Below, piece after piece: positions 7,676-8,104 of a DNA stretch of 8,104 nt. The position numbers were made by a program, and so were the translations under genes. The first letter of the stretch is position 1. Every line of letters begins with the position of its first letter. The notes below the pieces were generated by a model, which searched no databases, was not told the DNA's origin, and saw only the letters and a program-made list of their open reading frames with translations. Source of the stretch: Psychrobacter sp. (GTDB taxonomy: Bacteria; Pseudomonadota; Gammaproteobacteria; Pseudomonadales; Moraxellaceae); the NCBI GenBank assembly GCA_029264635.1, contig JARIAA010000033.1, positions 1 to 8,104 on the forward strand. The letters are read 5' to 3'.

Positions 7676-7699
7676 TTAATCTGTGAGCACATAGATTAA
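7676..7699. promoter_or_regulatory. 24-bp dyad, probable regulator binding site upstream of the kps promoter
   Basis: Perfect 7-bp arms TTAATCT (7676-7682) and AGATTAA (7693-7699) flank 10 bases; counting inner positions, 10 of 12 base pairs are symmetrical. It ends 3 bp from the proposed -35 box and its centre is about 50 bp upstream of the predicted start. That geometry fits a dimeric regulator. The protein that binds cannot be named from the sequence. Confidence 0.55.
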
Positions 7700-7710
7700 C
7701 GGATGATTTG

Positions 7711-7736
7711 AGAAGAAATTGAGAAGCAAACAGAAG
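7711..7736. promoter_or_regulatory. three helically phased AGAAG motifs upstream of the kps promoter
   Basis: On the plus strand AGAAG begins at 7711, 7722 and 7732, so steps are 11 and 10 bp, close to one DNA turn. The first two copies belong to a longer direct repeat TTGAGAAG (7708-7715 and 7719-7726). The array sits about 75-100 bp upstream of the predicted start. Regulatory function is inference. Confidence 0.35.
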
Positions 7737-7777
7737 TAGATAGCCATTAACGATTCAGTTTATATGATTTTTGCCTA

Positions 7778-7805
7778 AGTTATCTATCAATAGTTATCTA
7801 TCAAT
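7778..7805. repeat. perfect 14-bp tandem duplication upstream of kpsM
   Basis: AGTTATCTATCAAT occurs twice head to tail (7778-7791 and 7792-7805) with no mismatch. It lies between the tRNA terminator and the kps promoter. It may be a replication-slippage product or a doubled binding site. Confidence 0.9.
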
Positions 7806-7816
7806 TTATTTTTGGC

Positions 7817-7843
7817 AAAAAAAAACCAACCACAGAGGATTGG
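7817..7843 (-). terminator. intrinsic terminator of the tRNA gene
   Basis: On the minus strand CCAATC (7843-7838) pairs with GGTTGG (7831-7826) around a 6-nt loop, including one G-T wobble, and runs straight into nine T residues (7825-7817). It begins 33 nt after the tRNA 3' end and should insulate the kps control region from the tRNA transcript. Confidence 0.85.
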
Positions 7844-7876
7844 AGTTTTTAATAATGCAAGCTACTGCTATATAAA

Positions 7877-7953
7877 TGGTGGCGATGAAGAGACTTGAAC
7901 TCTTGACCTCACGATTATGAGTCATGCGCTCTAACCAGCTGAGCTACATCGCC
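7877..7953 (-). tRNA. tRNA with CAT anticodon, probably elongator tRNA-Met
   Basis: A 77-nt cloverleaf with encoded CCA (7879-7877). The acceptor stem GGCGATG/CATCGCC is perfect, as is the T stem AAGAG/CTCTT with loop TTCAAGT. The D stem is GCTC/GAGC. The anticodon stem CATGA/TCGTG has one G-T pair, and the loop CTCATAA has anticodon CAT (7919-7917). Initiator tRNA is unlikely: position 1 is paired and the anticodon stem lacks the three G-C pairs. A CAT anticodon may also mark tRNA-Ile2, modified by TilS to read AUA. The A-T fifth acceptor pair favours Met, but some anticodon-stem bases resemble Ile2. It has its own promoter and terminator. Confidence 0.95.
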
Positions 7954-7967
7954 ATTTAAGGCTCGGT

Positions 7968-7996
7968 ATTATGCCCAAGAGGACGCCTATCGTCAA
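7968..7996 (-). promoter_or_regulatory. sigma70-type promoter of the tRNA gene
   Basis: TTGACG (7996-7991; 5 of 6) and CATAAT (7973-7968; 5 of 6) are separated by exactly 17 bp. The expected start is near 7961, about 8 nt before the mature tRNA 5' end. The bases after the -10 box (ACCGAGC) are GC-rich, as in stringently controlled stable-RNA promoters. Confidence 0.75.
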
Positions 7997-8022
7997 CCCC
8001 CAAAGGATAATTTTTTTCGCCT

Positions 8023-8054
8023 AGTACGATAAACTAAAAGTACGATAAACTAAA
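8023..8054. repeat. perfect 16-bp tandem duplication just after rnpB
   Basis: AGTACGATAAACTAAA occurs twice head to tail (8023-8038 and 8039-8054) without mismatch. The copy nearer rnpB includes part of the T-run that follows the RNase P RNA 3' end on the minus strand. No function is evident; slippage is the simplest origin. Confidence 0.9.
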
Positions 8055-8069
8055 AAGGTTTGGTAAACC
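8052..8069 (-). terminator. probable rnpB terminator
   Basis: On the minus strand GGTTT (8069-8065) and AAACC (8061-8057) can form a short hairpin with a 3-nt loop, followed by TTTTT (8056-8052). The same bases should be the 3' strand of helix P1 of RNase P RNA, pairing with the unseen 5' end, so the hairpin would compete with, or be replaced by, P1. Confidence 0.5.
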
Positions 8070-8104
8070 GATAAGCCGGGTTCTGTCGTGGACGATCATT
8101 CCTC
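8057..8104 (-). ncRNA. rnpB: RNase P RNA (bacterial type A), 3' end only
   Basis: The minus-strand sequence contains CCACGACAGAACCCGGCTTATCGG (8091-8069 region), the highly conserved 3' part of the catalytic RNA that matures tRNA 5' ends. ACAGAA is the 3' strand of helix P4. The preceding GAGGAATGATCG matches the GAATGACTGTC-like stretch of E. coli rnpB in position. Only about 48 nt are present; the gene enters from the right edge. The mature 3' end is placed near 8057 by the end of the P1 strand before the T-run. Confidence 0.93.

Noticed and set aside
7682..7692. CRP-like TGTGAGCACA
   Set aside because: Only one TGTGA half-site; the second half is missing at the required 6-base spacing.
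7778..8054. Tandem repeats as a CRISPR array
   Set aside because: The units are 14 and 16 bp, directly adjacent with no spacers, and each pair is unique.

Overview
This window is the export and Kdo-linker end of an ABC-transporter-dependent (group 2-like) capsule locus, next to two housekeeping RNA genes. Every feature I call is read from the minus strand. The genes match the E. coli Kps family closely, but the moderate base composition and the intergenic sequences do not look enterobacterial. A gammaproteobacterium such as Psychrobacter or another member of the Moraxellaceae is my best guess; this is inference from overall look, not proof.

Layout in transcription order, from the right edge leftwards. 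(1) 8104-8057: the 3' end of the RNase P RNA gene (rnpB), entering from outside the window, followed by a short terminator-like hairpin with a T-run and a perfect 16-bp tandem duplication. (2) 7996-7817: a self-contained CAT-anticodon tRNA gene (probably elongator Met) with its own sigma70-type promoter, encoded CCA and an intrinsic terminator. (3) 7816-7612: the capsule control region. It has a 14-bp tandem repeat, three AGAAG motifs spaced about one helical turn apart, a 24-bp dyad and a sigma70-type promoter with a 17-bp spacer. (4) 7611-1: kpsM, kpsT, kpsE, kpsD, kpsC and the first part of kpsS, all in one direction with gaps of about 120 bp or less and one overlap (kpsT/kpsE). kpsS runs off the left edge.

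How the genes work together, from established knowledge of these families: KpsC and KpsS build a beta-linked oligo-Kdo linker on phosphatidylglycerol. The capsule polymer is grown on this linker by enzymes not present here. KpsM (membrane) and KpsT (ATPase) move the lipid-linked polymer across the inner membrane. KpsE (inner-membrane co-polymerase/adaptor) and KpsD (periplasmic/outer-membrane export protein) carry it to the surface. Serotype-specific glycosyltransferases and Kdo-supply genes (kpsF, kpsU) are not in this window and could lie beyond kpsS.

I see no insertion sequence, integrase, CRISPR array or toxin system. The main system is a known one. What deserves a second look is in the non-coding DNA: the layered operator-like structure ahead of kpsM, an inverted repeat between kpsC and kpsS that carries back-to-back promoter-like sequences, and the two perfect tandem duplications. 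The lengthened KpsC is also of interest. No stretch longer than 300 bases lacks a gene.
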